This document shows, piece by piece, positions 1 through 9,265 of a stretch of DNA of 64,000 nucleotides. The DNA is taken from contig MHBL01000013.1 in NCBI GenBank assembly GCA_001803235.1, positions 1 to 64,000 of the forward strand, given 5' to 3'. The position numbers and the translations under genes were made by a program. Numbering within the stretch: position 1 is the stretch's first letter; every line of letters begins with the position of its first letter. The notes beneath the pieces are model-generated. The model had not been told where the DNA came from. It saw only the letters and a program-made list of their open reading frames with translations, and did not search any database. Source of the DNA: Lentisphaerae bacterium RIFOXYA12_64_32. Its GTDB lineage: Bacteria; Verrucomicrobiota; Lentisphaeria; Oligosphaerales; YB12-FULL-65-16.

Positions 1-37
1 GTCGCCCCGCCCGGACGAGCCGGGCGGCGGCGCAGAG

Positions 38-60
38 CAGCCCGCGAGTAACATGGGAGT
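38..60 (+). repeat. dispersed element, CGCGAGTAACATGGGAG copy 1
   Basis: The 17-base core CGCGAGTAACATGGGAG occurs here, at 9080-9096, at 9194-9210 and at 24726-24742, always between genes. In this copy it follows a GC-rich stretch (GACGAGCCGGGCGGCGGCGC at 14-33) that also precedes the copy near 9080, so the repeat unit is longer than the core. The rest of 1-149 shows no gene. Confidence 0.75.
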
Positions 61-95
61 GAAAGGTGAGAAACCGCGTGGCCCTGCCAAGGTGG

Positions 96-119
96 AGGCC
101 AGGTCTCCCGGCCTGGCCT
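96..119 (-). terminator. possible hairpin terminator downstream of MNT-HEPN module
   Basis: AGGCCAGG (96-103) and CCTGGCCT (112-119) are perfect 8-base inverted arms around an 8-base loop. The hairpin lies about 30 bases past the stop of the leftward HEPN gene. There is no T tract, so intrinsic termination is uncertain. Confidence 0.3.
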
Positions 120-149
120 GCTTCGGTCGCGTCACCCCATCGCACCGGG

Positions 150-554
150 TCAGGAGGCCCGGCGCGGCGGGACGGCAAGCTTCGTGACGGTCGAGATGAA
201 CTCGCCAGCCTTGGCGAGGTGAGGCCGGACATCCTCCGCGTTCACCGTGAGGAAGTCGACGTAGTCACTCTCGTGCCGCTGGTCGAACAAGTGGTTGTAG
301 GTGGCAGCCAGGTCCCTGCTTATCAGCCCAGTCTTGACGAAGTTCCGGTTGAACAGCGATCTCGCGCCGGTGTGTTTGGTTGAGGCCATACCGTGGCGTT
401 CGAGCAACGCGAGCACGGCGTAGAAGCAGGCGTAGTACAGGCGGTTCACACAGGATTTCCAGCGCTTGCCGCGAGCGAGCAACCGCGCATCCTGCAGTGT
501 TTCACGTGCCTAAGCCAGCCGGTACTTCACCAAGTCCCCGGACGCAACGTTCAT
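150..554 (-). pseudogene. HEPN-domain toxin-like protein with an in-frame TAG at codon 15
   Basis: Reading from the ATG at 554 gives M-N-V-A-S-G-D-L-V-K-Y-R-L-A, then TAG (510-512), then A-R-E-T-L-Q-D-A in the same frame and on to a stop at 150. The remainder is a typical HEPN fold (PF05168-like), with NRLYYACFYAV and LFDQRHESDYVDF motifs. HEPN partners of MNT nucleotidyltransferases are usually ribonucleases, and the R-x-x-x-x-H type catalytic motif of that class is not obvious here. The ATG overlaps the stop of the upstream MNT gene (ATGA), as in intact MNT-HEPN operons. A TTG at 482, preceded by AGGA, could restart translation and yield about 110 residues lacking the first helix. Likely a nonsense mutation (CAG to TAG would fit). 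A sequencing error or amber read-through are alternatives. Confidence 0.75.
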
Positions 555-865
555 AGCGCGATCCCCTCGCGGACAACGTTCCGATACAGGGGCGTGGCGC
601 GCATGCGGCGGGAGTGCCACTGCCGCCGGTTGCGGACGATCGAGCACAACACCTCCCCCGAGTCCCACTCGACCTTGTAGAGCTGGCGACGGAGCCGGGC
701 CGTGCGTGCAGCATCCACCGGGCCGTTGATGAGGATGAGGAAATCCCAGTCGGAGGCCGGGGTGGCACGACCACGCGCGTGCGAGCCGAAAAGCAGGACA
801 TCGGCGTCCGGTTCGATCTTCCGGACCGTCGTCTTCACCTGTGCCAGTAATTGCGCCTTCGTCAT
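551..865 (-). CDS. MNT-type nucleotidyltransferase (antitoxin of MNT-HEPN module)
   Basis: A 104-residue minimal nucleotidyltransferase. The hallmark G-S-x-A-R-G-x(6)-S-D-x-D is present as GSHARGRATPASDWD at about residues 27-41, giving the two metal-binding aspartates. In characterised MNT-HEPN pairs this protein neutralises the HEPN RNase by nucleotidylating or binding it. The start at 865 is set by AGGAG seven bases upstream. The stop overlaps the ATG of the HEPN gene by four bases. Because the HEPN partner carries a nonsense codon, this may be an antitoxin left without a full-length toxin. Confidence 0.88.
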   Translation of the reverse strand: MTKAQLLAQVKTTVRKIEPDADVLLFGSHARGRATPASDWDFLILINGPVDAARTARLRRQLYKVEWDSGEVLCSIVRNRRQWHSRRMRATPLYRNVVREGIAL

Positions 866-1113
866 CACAGAGCTCCTGATCGGTAATCTACGGGCGCCCG
901 TCGAGAAAGGCAATTCCCGGGTGTCCGGGGCCAGGGCTGTTTCAAGATCTGGCACCGCGTCTCGGAAGGCCACGCCCCCGCGCACACCAAGTAGGGGCGG
1001 CCTGTCCTCAGGCCGCCCCCCCCCGGCGTGCGGTTCCCGGACTGGCACGGGTCGCTGCCGGGTGCTATCTTCCCGGTTGAGAAACGTGTGGTGAACGGCC
1101 GGGGATGACTCGG

Positions 1114-1413
1114 ATGCAGTATGATTTCGAGTGGGATACTGGCAAGGCTCGGACAAACAGGACCAAGCACGGGGTGAGTTTTGAGGAAGCGGCAACGGTA
1201 TTCAGTGACCCCGGAATGCTGACCCTCTACGATGACGAACACAGCGGACAGGAAGAGCGTTGGGTGACGCTGGGTATCTCGGCAACGGGAAGGTTGCTCG
1301 TCGTGTGTCACACGTTCCGCGAAGAATCGGACGACACGGTCCGGGTCCGGATCTTCTCCAGCCGGAAAGCCACCACGCCAGAGACGGCGCAGTATTCGGG
1401 ACGACGCGTATGA
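1114..1413 (+). CDS. brnT: BrnT-family toxin (RelE-fold RNase)
   Basis: A 99-residue protein that starts MQYDFEWD and continues with K-A-x-x-N-x-x-K-H-G-V-S-F-E-E-A, the standard BrnT opening. Later come the DDEHSGQEERWVTLG and RIFSSRKAT segments of the same family. BrnT proteins are type II toxins that cleave RNA and are held in check by a DNA-binding antitoxin encoded just downstream. I chose ATG 1114 because GGGG lies nine bases upstream and homologues start here; ATG 1105 is an in-frame alternative that adds three residues. The stop overlaps the next start (ATGA), which indicates translational coupling. It appears intact. Confidence 0.9.
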   Translation: MQYDFEWDTGKARTNRTKHGVSFEEAATVFSDPGMLTLYDDEHSGQEERWVTLGISATGRLLVVCHTFREESDDTVRVRIFSSRKATTPETAQYSGRRV

Positions 1414-1610
1414 AGAAACAATACGACTTCTCCAAGGCGGAACGCGGCAAGTTCTACCGCCCGCGCGCCAAGCTCAATCTTCCAGTGTACCTGGATGATG
1501 AAGTACTCCGTTTCGTTGAGGGCATTGCGCGAAAGCGCAAGACCGATCTTTCCTCGGTTGTCAACCGCCTCCTGCGTACCGACATGGAACTCGCCGAGAC
1601 GGTGAAGTGA
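1410..1610 (+). CDS. ribbon-helix-helix (CopG-like) antitoxin
   Basis: A 66-residue protein coupled to the BrnT-type toxin by a four-base overlap. The N-terminus is basic (KAERGKFYRP). A short strand LNLPVYLDD is followed by two helices, EVLRFVEGIARKRK and DLSSVVNRLLRTDMELAE, which is the layout of a ribbon-helix-helix DNA-binding antitoxin. The sequence is not the usual BrnA type, so I give no symbol. By analogy it should bind the toxin and autorepress the operon. A likely operator would lie in the 240 bases upstream of 1114, but I see no clear dyad there. Confidence 0.75.
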   Translation: MKKQYDFSKAERGKFYRPRAKLNLPVYLDDEVLRFVEGIARKRKTDLSSVVNRLLRTDMELAETVK

Positions 1611-2409
1611 GCCCCGACGACCGCGTCGGCTGGAGCGCTCTGCCCGGGCAACACGCCTCAGCCAAAGCGGCGTCGCCGTTCCGCCCCCTGGGCCGGACTC
1701 TGCCGCCGCACTCCATATGCGGTTACTGACGGCGACGATATGCCACGGTTCCGCCGGGCCTGCCAAGGGCGATGACCACACCGAAAATGCCTCACCGGGC
1801 AGGCAATCCGTGTCGCCCTTGGACAATACGCGCCACCGCCGCCACGGAGAGCCCCGTCGGACCCCGCTTCGACGCCAATGCCCGGCGGGAAGTCGACGAA
1901 GCGCACGACTGGTATGAGTCTACTGGGTGACCCCGCGATTCTGCCCCTTGATCTTCACGCGCTTCCGGAGACACCACAGAACAGCAAGGCACAGACAGGT
2001 TGCGAGCGCCGCCGACAGCCACGCCCATTTCGCGCCGCTACGGGAGAAGGCGGTGCAATGGGCGCCACGATGCGCCCGTTCGCGGTTGTCCGCCGCGGCG
2101 GGCAGTGGCGCGGGATCTCCGGGACCGCGGCAGGGTGCTCGGGTCCGTCCCGGACCGAGGCCCTCGGCCGGGGATCCGTCTTCGCGCGAGCAGCTTCGCC
2201 GGACAGAGCCGGCCGGCGTACCCCGCTTCGGCGCGGGACGCCCCGAGCCACCGCGCACTCGATCGCACCCCAACCGTGGCATGCCCCTTCTCCGCCGGGG
2301 CGGACTTACCCGCACAGGTCGCCGTCTTTTCTCTATAAGGGTTTCCTTGGAGCGAGTCCGGATGCCCCCTGCATGCCCTCGAACTGACGGTCACGGGTTG
2401 GACCCAGCC
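1611..2409. other. gap without an intact gene, holding a toxin remnant
   Basis: About 800 bases of GC-rich sequence. The only coding trace I can support is the RelE/ParE-like fragment at 1865-1930. Other long frames here are products of high GC and have no recognisable protein character. Confidence 0.5.
1865..1930 (+). pseudogene. RelE/ParE-family toxin remnant (N-terminal fragment)
   Basis: One frame reads R-F-D-A-N-A-R-R-E-V-D-E-A-H-D-W-Y-E-S-T-G and then stops. This resembles the opening of RelE/ParE toxins (R-F-x-x-x-A-x-x-E-[LV]-x-E-A-x-x-W-Y-E). No start codon or ribosome site is evident and nothing recognisable follows the stop, so it is at best a decayed fragment. Its closeness to two other toxin-antitoxin modules supports the reading. 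The match is short. Confidence 0.4.
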
Positions 2410-5400
2410 TCACTTGCCCTTGTCAATCCGCACGGCACAGATGTTGTCCGGACCGTCGATCTTGATCTTCAGCGGCCCGTCCTGCGGCAAGGCCGGGCCG
2501 GGCTGTTCGGTGCCGCCGAGCCAGAGCACGCGCGCGGTGCCGAGGCCGCCGGGCCACGGCAGTGCCTTGGGGTCGATGGTCAGTTCCCAGGCGGTGCGCG
2601 TCGGGCGGCGATCGACGATCGCCACCACGGCGCCGGGCGGGTCCTGCCGCACTGACACCCGCGCCTCCACCGTCTCGGGCATGCCTGAGAGTCCGCGCTG
2701 GTCCATGAATCTGCCCTTGTAGACGATGTCCCGCACCTTGCGCCTCAGGTCCAGCAGGCCCTTCGCATGCTTGCCGAGCGGCGATTCCCGGTCCACCGCA
2801 TACAGGTTGAGAACATCGAAGCGCTCGCCGACGAGGAACACCAGGTTGAGCGCATCCTCGTAGCGCGCCTTCTCGCCCAGGTCTTTCCAGATCTTGCCGA
2901 TGCCCTTCCACGTGTTGCAGGTGCCCGAGAACACCGGGTAGACGTCGCTGAAGCTGTAACAGAAGATTTCCGGGTGTGAGTTGACGCCGCCGCCGAACGA
3001 GAGCTCGGTCCCGAGGCACCAGTCGGTGTACGGCATCAGTGCGGCGCAGGCGACGCCCTCGTAGAGGATGGGCCCGTCGAAGTCCTGCCGGATCCGCTTC
3101 AGCAACGAGATCTGCCCCTCGCTCAACCCCTGCGGGTGCGGGTGACTCAGCCCGTAGGAGGCCGGACCAAGTCCGTACCCCTGCACCGGGAAGCTGTCCA
3201 GGTACCAGATGTCGGCGCCGTAGGCGTCGTGCCAGCGCTTGATCCAGCCGGCCAGGTAGTCGCCCCACCACGGCGAGCCCGGGTCCATGGCCCAGTAGCC
3301 GTCGAGGTACCCGCCCTCGCTGTGCCCCTCGGCGCCGCCGTGCCCGGGGATCCCGCTCGGGCCCACGAACAGGTTCTGCGCCACCTCCTCGTAGAAGCGC
3401 GGCAACCGCGGCATCTCGCCCGGCGCTTCGCCTTCCTTCAGGCCAAATTCGTCCATCTTCTTGCGCAGCGCCTGATTGCGGTCGATGGCGCCATCGAAGC
3501 AGATCGCGTTGCTGTAGAACCCGATGTGGCCGCCCATCTCATGAACCTTGGCAATCGCCGCCTTGAGTTCCGCTTCCGTGCCCAGGTCCGGATTCGGGAA
3601 GAAGTAGCAGTAGTACGCGCCGCCGAGGATCATCTCCGCCCAGAGCTGCAGGTATGAGATGCCGTAGTACTGCCCGGCTTCCAGCATCTTGGGCAGGTCT
3701 GTGAACTTGTAGTTCGGACCGCCCGAGCCCGTCCAGCCGTCGCAGTCGTCGAGCCAGTCGGGCTGTTGCCGCGGCGGCGTGTTCTTCAGCGCCCAGTCGC
3801 GGAACCGGTCTGCGGCCCAGTACCACGCGCCCTGGTGCACGCCCAGTTCGATCACGGGCGAGTCCCACGTCTCGCCCGGTTCGAGCAGTGGCCACCAGCG
3901 ATTGCCAAGCGTGACGAGGCCGTTCTCGGCGCCGCCGATGATTTCGAGCTGGCAACGCCCATCTGAGAGCGGAATCAGGCACACGCCGCCTGTGGCGTCG
4001 TACAGGTCCTGCCACGGCACACACGCCTGGCCCGGGTACTGGGCGGTCCGTTCGCCCGGCAGTGCGGTGCTCGGCGTCGATAGCAACTCGCCCTGGATCC
4101 GGCCGGTCGCCAGCACGTCGTCTTCGGCCTTGTCCCCGATCCGCAATCCGGACACGGTCGGGAACGCCAGGTGTGGCACGCGGACCGCGTCTGAGGGCCG
4201 CAGCGTGCGCGGGTTCTCGACACGCAGACGCAGCCCCAGCACCGGCGCGTCGTCGGGCAGGTCGGCGGTGAGTGTCGCGGTAACACCTGACGCAAAGAGG
4301 TACTCGGCCGTGAGGCGCTGCACCGCGCCGTCGCGCACCACACCGATTTTCTGCAGACTGGCCGCGTCGGCCGGGACTGCCTTGACATCGGCCGGCGCGT
4401 AGAACCGCGCGTGCTCGGCGAAGCGGATTGTGTCGAGACTGAAAAGCGGCACGGGCGCCGACGGCACTCTGGCGCGGAACCCGAACTGCGGCGCCTCGAC
4501 CCCGAGAATGGCGGCCGTCGCGCCGTCGAAGGTCACTCGCAATTGCGCATTCTCAAGGGTCATGCGTTCCTGGTCGAGCTTCCGCATGGCCGTCTCCGCC
4601 TCGCAGACGACCGTACCGTCGTCGCCAAGGGCGCGCGCCGCCAGGCGGTAGTCGCCCGGCTTCAGGTCGTCCACCGGGAACTGGACCGTCCCGATCCCTG
4701 CGGCGATCTCGGTCTCGGCACTCTTGAGCGCCGGCCCGCCCGCCGCGGCAACGACTTGGACGGCGAGCCGCTTGGCCGGGAACTGGTCGGGCACGGCCAC
4801 TTCGACCGTCCAGCGGTCCTCGACCGGGTCGCGACTGACTTGGATCGTGGCGCCCCCGGCCAAGCCCCTGATCTTGTCCGGCGCCAACGGATAGGCGTAG
4901 ACGCGCACCTCATCGAGCAGGGTCTGGGCGCCCGCGTGCGGCACGTGCCAGCCGTTGTCGCCGAGAGAAAATGTGTCGCCCAGAGTCCCCGCCACGCGCG
5001 ACTGCGGCGCCGTTGCGGTCAGTTCGCCGTTCACGTAGATCCGCAGTGCCTCGGCGGACCAGATCGCGGCCAGGTGGTACCACTGGTCGGCTTTCCATTT
5101 CCCGGCCGACACGGTCGCCATCCCCACCTGGTCCTTCTCGTCCGCGTACCGGAAAAGCAGCGATCCGTTCTGGTAGTACTTGTACAGGATCAGCCAGCCG
5201 CGGTTGACGCCCTGGGGCCCCGCCTCATGGCTCCCAGATTCGAAGAGAACGTGGAAGTTTTCGTCGTCAGGGGTCCAGTTGACCGGCTTGAACCAGAGGC
5301 TAAGCGTCCCCGAGGGCGGCATGACGTTGCCTTCGGTCCGGTAGTGGATCAGGGCTTGCTCCGGCCCGCACACGAGTGCCTGCCCGAACCGGCCCGGGGC

Positions 5401-5568
5401 GAAGGTGGGCTTGCCTGAACCGGCGACCTCCACCGGCGCGCCGGCACCGCACAGGCTGTACGCATCCACGGTCCCATCGAAACCGGCGCGGAACAGCAGG
5501 CCGGGCTCCGCCCCGAAGACGGCTGAGGTGAGAATCAGTGCGACTGCTGTCAAAGCGGATCTGAGCAT
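2410..5568 (-). CDS. secreted LamG-domain glycosidase-like protein (DUF6259-type)
   Basis: 1052 residues. The start at 5568 is chosen because GAGGAAG lies just upstream and the product opens with a signal peptide ([20 protein letters not shown]). Residues about 30-235 form a LamG/concanavalin-like domain, with FRAGFDG at its start and [12 protein letters not shown] at its end. The middle is beta-rich. From about residue 600 comes a TIM-barrel-like segment with [26 protein letters not shown] and, near 783, IWYLDSFP. This layout matches large proteins annotated as DUF6259, thought to be glycoside hydrolases, though substrate and catalytic residues are not established. It should act outside the cytoplasm on a polysaccharide. 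The neighbours are a GH20 enzyme and a sulfatase, so a sulfated or aminosugar-rich glycan is plausible. Confidence 0.8.
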   Translation of the reverse strand: MLRSALTAVALILTSAVFGAEPGLLFRAGFDGTVDAYSLCGAGAPVEVAGSGKPTFAPGRFGQALVCGPEQALIHYRTEGNVMPPSGTLSLWFKPVNWTPDDENFHVLFESGSHEAGPQGVNRGWLILYKYYQNGSLLFRYADEKDQVGMATVSAGKWKADQWYHLAAIWSAEALRIYVNGELTATAPQSRVAGTLGDTFSLGDNGWHVPHAGAQTLLDEVRVYAYPLAPDKIRGLAGGATIQVSRDPVEDRWTVEVAVPDQFPAKRLAVQVVAAAGGPALKSAETEIAAGIGTVQFPVDDLKPGDYRLAARALGDDGTVVCEAETAMRKLDQERMTLENAQLRVTFDGATAAILGVEAPQFGFRARVPSAPVPLFSLDTIRFAEHARFYAPADVKAVPADAASLQKIGVVRDGAVQRLTAEYLFASGVTATLTADLPDDAPVLGLRLRVENPRTLRPSDAVRVPHLAFPTVSGLRIGDKAEDDVLATGRIQGELLSTPSTALPGERTAQYPGQACVPWQDLYDATGGVCLIPLSDGRCQLEIIGGAENGLVTLGNRWWPLLEPGETWDSPVIELGVHQGAWYWAADRFRDWALKNTPPRQQPDWLDDCDGWTGSGGPNYKFTDLPKMLEAGQYYGISYLQLWAEMILGGAYYCYFFPNPDLGTEAELKAAIAKVHEMGGHIGFYSNAICFDGAIDRNQALRKKMDEFGLKEGEAPGEMPRLPRFYEEVAQNLFVGPSGIPGHGGAEGHSEGGYLDGYWAMDPGSPWWGDYLAGWIKRWHDAYGADIWYLDSFPVQGYGLGPASYGLSHPHPQGLSEGQISLLKRIRQDFDGPILYEGVACAALMPYTDWCLGTELSFGGGVNSHPEIFCYSFSDVYPVFSGTCNTWKGIGKIWKDLGEKARYEDALNLVFLVGERFDVLNLYAVDRESPLGKHAKGLLDLRRKVRDIVYKGRFMDQRGLSGMPETVEARVSVRQDPPGAVVAIVDRRPTRTAWELTIDPKALPWPGGLGTARVLWLGGTEQPGPALPQDGPLKIKIDGPDNICAVRIDKGK

Positions 5569-5916
5569 GGCATCTTCCTCCTTGTCTTGCGAACTGTTCC
5601 GTAAGGGCCGTGTCCCACTGGCGGCCACGGCCCAGCAAACCCGCTACGCTCCAAGCCGTTGCCACGCCACGTGCCGTTGGTGTCCAGCCTTCAAGTTGCC
5701 CGGCGGGGTGTGACTGCCGACACGCTCCCACGCCTGAGTCCCGCCCTTCAGGCGGAAGTTGCAGCGACGCTTCAGCGAGCGGCCGGGGATCGGCTCGCTC
5801 AAGCTCGCCTCCACTTCCGCCTGAAGGGCGGGACTCAGGCCGAGGCACCAGAGTTTCACACCGCGATGATCCACCGCGAAAAGCCGAAGCCTGTTGCCAC
5901 GTCGTCTGGTCAGCCC
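5569..5916. other. intergenic gap dominated by a hairpin repeat
   Basis: There is no gene between the two leftward glycosidase genes. The stretch contains the long inverted repeat at 5732-5840, which may also act as a transcript boundary between the GH20 gene and the DUF6259-type gene. Both genes are leftward, so this gap is downstream of the DUF6259-type gene's promoter region and past the GH20 stop. Confidence 0.5.
5732..5840. repeat. long hairpin of the CCTGAGTCCCG...CAGGCGGAAG family
   Basis: GCCTGAGTCCCGCCCTTCAG at 5732-5751, running on to GGCGGAAG, is mirrored by CTTCCGCCTGAAGGGCGGGA, then CTCAGGC, ending at 5840. The arms are about 28 bases and the loop about 50. The outer arm is itself partly palindromic. 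The left arm continues into GCAGCGACGCTTCAGCGAGC (5761-5780), which recurs exactly at 9294-9313, so this is a dispersed element and not a one-off terminator. Confidence 0.85.
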
Positions 5917-8868
5917 TCACGGCCGGGTCTGCCGGATCAGCCACACGGTCCCGGCTGATTCGGTGCCACCGGCGGAGGCGACCTCGCCGGTGATCTCGTA
6001 CTTCGCTTTCGGGTCGTACGCTTTTAGCTCGAGCCGGTAGACGTGGTTGTGGCTGCCGCCTCCGGCCCAGCCGTCGTGAACGTCCTCGAACACCACCGTG
6101 CCGTCGCAGGACAGCCGCGTCGCCTTGATGCTGAGCCCATGCGCGCCCTTGGTGTACTCCCACTCGAGGTCGAAAGCGCACGGCCCGGCCAGCAATTTCG
6201 TCGCGTCGAACCGGATCTCCGTCATGTCCGTGCTCATCTGCGCGGGTGCCCAGTCGCCCAGTTTCACGAGTTCACCGCCGGGGAACCCGAGCGTCGAGCC
6301 GGCCGGCAACTGGACAGCCTCGCCGTTCTTCATCTTGCCTGCGAACCCCGCAAGTTTGTCCGCCAGTTCGGTCAACTGTCCGGCCTGCTTTTCGAGCCGC
6401 TCGACGTCGCCCTTGTACGCGCCGCAGTTCGCGACGAAGTACTGGTACTCGGCCGCGAGCGCCTTCATCTCGCCGGCCAGGTCGCGGAGTGACGCGTCGA
6501 TCGCCTGCAGCTTCGCGGCGGCCGCGGGCGCGTCCTTGGGTGCTGCGGCGACCGCATCGGAGTACTGCGCCGTGGCGTCGCGGAACGTGGTCAGCTTCCG
6601 GTCCGCGCAGGCCAGCATGCGGAAAGCCAGCGTCATGGACCGGAACGAGAGCTGGTTGCGCTTCGCGGCGGCGGACAAGGCCTTGGCACGCTCTAGCGCG
6701 GCGTCCATGGCCGGCTGCAGCGTCCCCGCGTTCTGCCCCACGGCCGGCTGCTTCAGCATCCACTCGCGCATGACATTGGCCGGATCGGTCCACAGGATCT
6801 TGGTCGGCAGCCAGGTGCTGCGCCAGGCGGCCGCCGGGCCGCTGGGCGGGACCGGATCGAAAACCGTGTCCTGCATGCGCGCCACGACATCGCCGCCGGT
6901 CAGGCCCCACCAGTGGTCGGCAAAGCGCCGGTCGTAGTCCGTGCGCGGCGTGCTGCGCGGGTTCCAGGCGCACTCCGCAGAGTAGAGCAGACCGTACATA
7001 CTGTTCTCAATCAGCGCGCCGTGCATGAACTCCCACGTGGTGCAGTAGGCGCCGCCGCACTTGCGCTCCGCGCCGGCACGGTAGAACCCGCTGATGCCGC
7101 GGACGGTCGTGGTGTGGTCCGGCCAGAGCCGTGAGTAGCTCTCGACCGCCGGGCTGCAGTAGAGGTCCTTGAACCCCAGCTTCTGGTACTCTTCAATGGT
7201 GGGATAGGTCGCTGGGCCGTGATAGATCCACTCGGTCGGGATACAGTCTTTTTCGAGCAGCGCCTGGTACTGGATGGTCATGTTGCTCAACGCCGGGGTC
7301 GGGCCGGAGTGCGACGGCCAGAACATCATGGTCTTGCCGTACTTCTTGACGAGCTGGTTGAGCCGGTTCATGTGCTCGGCGTACAACGGGCCGATGCCTT
7401 TGGCTTTGCATTTCTCGCACACCCCGAACCCCATCTCGAACTCGTCCCCGCCCGTGTGGATGAACTCGGTGGTCGGGAACGCCTCGACCAGTTCGCCGAC
7501 CACGCTGTCGAGAAACTCCCACGTGCCAGGTTCGCAGGTGCAGAACACCCATGCGCCGCCCTTTTCGCGCAGGCCCTTCAGTTCGTCGTGACCGAGTACT
7601 GCGCCCGCGTGGCCGAGCGACTCGAACTGCGGGATGAGCTGCATGTGGTAGCGCCGTGCGAACTCCGCAAGCTCATTCGCCTTCTCGTGCGTAAACGTTC
7701 CTTCGCGGCCGAGGAACGGGTACTTGCGGAACCGGAAATCGTCTTCCATGTAGAACAGCAGCGCGTTGATCTTGCAGCGCGCCAGTTCGCGAATCAGGCG
7801 CTTCACGTACTCGACGTTCACCGTCTGGCCACGGGCAATGTCGTACTGGATGATGCGGTACGGGAAGCTCGGCGCATCGTTGACCTCGCCGCACGGCGCG
7901 GCCGCGCCGGCCCCGTCCGTCCTGAGCATCTGCCCGAGCGTCATGGCGCCGTAGAAACAGCCCGGCCCGGCGCCGCCCAGCACCTCGGCCCGGTCCGCGA
8001 CGATCCGCAGCCGGTACGCTTCAGGGCCGGCCGGGTCCGCACCGATGCGGTCCGAGATCAGCGCCCGATCCTTCACGGTGCCCAGCACGATGTCGCCGTT
8101 GCGGACATCGCCTGCCGCCACCACGGCAATGGCCAGTTCGAGCCCGGTGCGCTCGCGAACCATGGCCTGCAGTTCCTCCGCGGCCCACTTCAGGCTGTCG
8201 GGCGCCTGCCCCGGACACAGAATGCGCGAACCTGCGGCCACGCGGAACGAGTCGCTGCCCGTCAACGTGATCTGCTGCGGGACCGGGATCACCGAAACGC
8301 CGCGCTCGCACAGCGCCGCGGCCGTCGCCATCTGCTGCCGCACCTCGGCGGTCAGGACTGCAGCCGACGCCCTGATCGGACGCCCCGCGTTGTGGCGGTA
8401 CACGGTCCAGCCGTCACCCTCGACCTGGCCGGTCACAAAGATGTCGATGTACCCGCGCTCGCGGTCCGCTGCCGTCAGGCTCGCGGTGATCTCGATCGGC
8501 ACCAGGTTGGCCGCGTTCCACTCGTCCCCCTGCACGACGACCGGGCCCTCGTGGATGACCGGGCCGTCCTCTTTGTCGCGGCGCAGGAGCAACTGGTAGC
8601 GCGTGCCCTTGCCCGAATAGCCGACGACACAACTCAGGTTCAACCAGTACCCCACCGCCTCATCGGCCGGCACGGGGAAGCGCAGTTGCACGCATTTGCC
8701 GGATGCCACCTCACCGAGGTGACCGTCGCCCATGGGGGTTGGTGCGATGGCGTCGAGCTTCCGCGTCAGGTCGCCCAGTTCCCCCCAGCGGTCCGCGGCG
8801 ACGCTGCGCAGCGCCACACCACAGAGCAATCCGGTAAACGCAATGGCCAACCCCAAACGCATCTTCAT
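5917..8868 (-). CDS. secreted beta-N-acetylhexosaminidase (GH20)
   Basis: 983 residues. I chose the ATG at 8868 because GGAGG sits nine bases upstream; an ATG six bases earlier would crowd that site. Residues 1-25 are a signal peptide. The family GH20b-like domain lies at about 200-330 (VIPVPQQITL, GPEAYRLRI, GAMTLGQML). The catalytic barrel follows, with FPYRIIQYDIARG near 335, QFESLGHAG, and the hallmark HTGGDE with D475-E476 as the substrate-assisted catalytic pair. The C-terminal 300 residues contain a helical segment and a beta-rich ending. GH20 enzymes release terminal GlcNAc or GalNAc from glycoconjugates by way of an oxazolinium intermediate. It acts outside the cytoplasm, probably with the neighbouring DUF6259-type protein and the sulfatase. 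Confidence 0.9.
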   Translation of the reverse strand: MKMRLGLAIAFTGLLCGVALRSVAADRWGELGDLTRKLDAIAPTPMGDGHLGEVASGKCVQLRFPVPADEAVGYWLNLSCVVGYSGKGTRYQLLLRRDKEDGPVIHEGPVVVQGDEWNAANLVPIEITASLTAADRERGYIDIFVTGQVEGDGWTVYRHNAGRPIRASAAVLTAEVRQQMATAAALCERGVSVIPVPQQITLTGSDSFRVAAGSRILCPGQAPDSLKWAAEELQAMVRERTGLELAIAVVAAGDVRNGDIVLGTVKDRALISDRIGADPAGPEAYRLRIVADRAEVLGGAGPGCFYGAMTLGQMLRTDGAGAAAPCGEVNDAPSFPYRIIQYDIARGQTVNVEYVKRLIRELARCKINALLFYMEDDFRFRKYPFLGREGTFTHEKANELAEFARRYHMQLIPQFESLGHAGAVLGHDELKGLREKGGAWVFCTCEPGTWEFLDSVVGELVEAFPTTEFIHTGGDEFEMGFGVCEKCKAKGIGPLYAEHMNRLNQLVKKYGKTMMFWPSHSGPTPALSNMTIQYQALLEKDCIPTEWIYHGPATYPTIEEYQKLGFKDLYCSPAVESYSRLWPDHTTTVRGISGFYRAGAERKCGGAYCTTWEFMHGALIENSMYGLLYSAECAWNPRSTPRTDYDRRFADHWWGLTGGDVVARMQDTVFDPVPPSGPAAAWRSTWLPTKILWTDPANVMREWMLKQPAVGQNAGTLQPAMDAALERAKALSAAAKRNQLSFRSMTLAFRMLACADRKLTTFRDATAQYSDAVAAAPKDAPAAAAKLQAIDASLRDLAGEMKALAAEYQYFVANCGAYKGDVERLEKQAGQLTELADKLAGFAGKMKNGEAVQLPAGSTLGFPGGELVKLGDWAPAQMSTDMTEIRFDATKLLAGPCAFDLEWEYTKGAHGLSIKATRLSCDGTVVFEDVHDGWAGGGSHNHVYRLELKAYDPKAKYEITGEVASAGGTESAGTVWLIRQTRP

Positions 8869-9010
8869 CTGCATAACCCTCCCAGACCATTGACTCTCGG
8901 TCACCCACGGAGACGAAACCTGGAGCAATCTCCCCGATACCGACTCGCCCACTGTGTGTAAATCTACTGCCCTGACAGAATCGTCGCCAGCCGGGCGCCG
9001 CACCGCCAGT

Positions 9011-9053
9011 AATGCGTCAGCGCCCCCCGGCCGGCGGACCGGCCGATCAGACG
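9011..9053 (+). repeat. GC hairpin repeat (family A) copy 1
   Basis: AATGCGTCAGCGC is followed by CCGGCCGGCGGACCGGCCG and ATCA. The family pattern is GCGTCAGCGC, then a short GC hairpin built from CCGGGCGG and CCGCCCGG, then a TCAT-like tail. Other copies are at 9209-9241, 9632-9673 (inverted), 16871-16903, 24609-24644 and 60574-60616 (inverted). Confidence 0.75.
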
Positions 9054-9079
9054 AGCCGGGCGGCGGCGCGGAGTGACAC

Positions 9080-9096
9080 GCGAGTAACATGGGAGT
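9080..9096 (+). repeat. dispersed element, CGCGAGTAACATGGGAG copy 2
   Basis: Exact 17-base core. It is preceded by GACGAGCCGGGCGGCGGCGC at 9050-9069, the same context as the copy at the left edge of the window. Confidence 0.75.
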
Positions 9097-9126
9097 CGCG
9101 GGTGGACGGTTGGGCGGTAGATGGCC

Positions 9127-9210
9127 AACGTGGCGGGAGCGGCTCGCTCCCGCGGGTGCCGGAGCGAGCCGTTCCGGCCACTCTACCGCAGCCCGCGAGT
9201 AACATGGGAG
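9127..9210 (+). repeat. dispersed element, CGCGAGTAACATGGGAG copy 3 with extended left part
   Basis: The unit starts AACGTGGCGGGAGCGGCTCG and ends in CTACCGCAGCC plus the core. The copy at 24681-24742 has the same start and end but lacks about 20 internal bases. The inner part holds an inverted pair (GCTCGCTCC near 9141 and GGAGCGAGC near 9161), so the longer form can fold into a hairpin. Confidence 0.75.
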
Positions 9211-9241
9211 CGGCGCCCGGGTGGCAGACCGCCCGGTCATA
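9209..9241 (+). repeat. GC hairpin repeat (family A) copy 2
   Basis: CGGGTGGCAGACCGCCCGGTCATA carries the family hairpin and tail but lacks the GCGTCAGCGC lead. It abuts copy 3 of the CGCGAGTAACATGGGAG element, so the two families sit head to tail here. Confidence 0.6.
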
Positions 9242-9265
9242 CTGGGCTATGACTGCGGCTTTTTC

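Noticed and set aside
7219-8961. 580-residue open frame on the + strand
   Set aside because: Antisense to the GH20 gene, which carries the catalytic HTGGDE motif.
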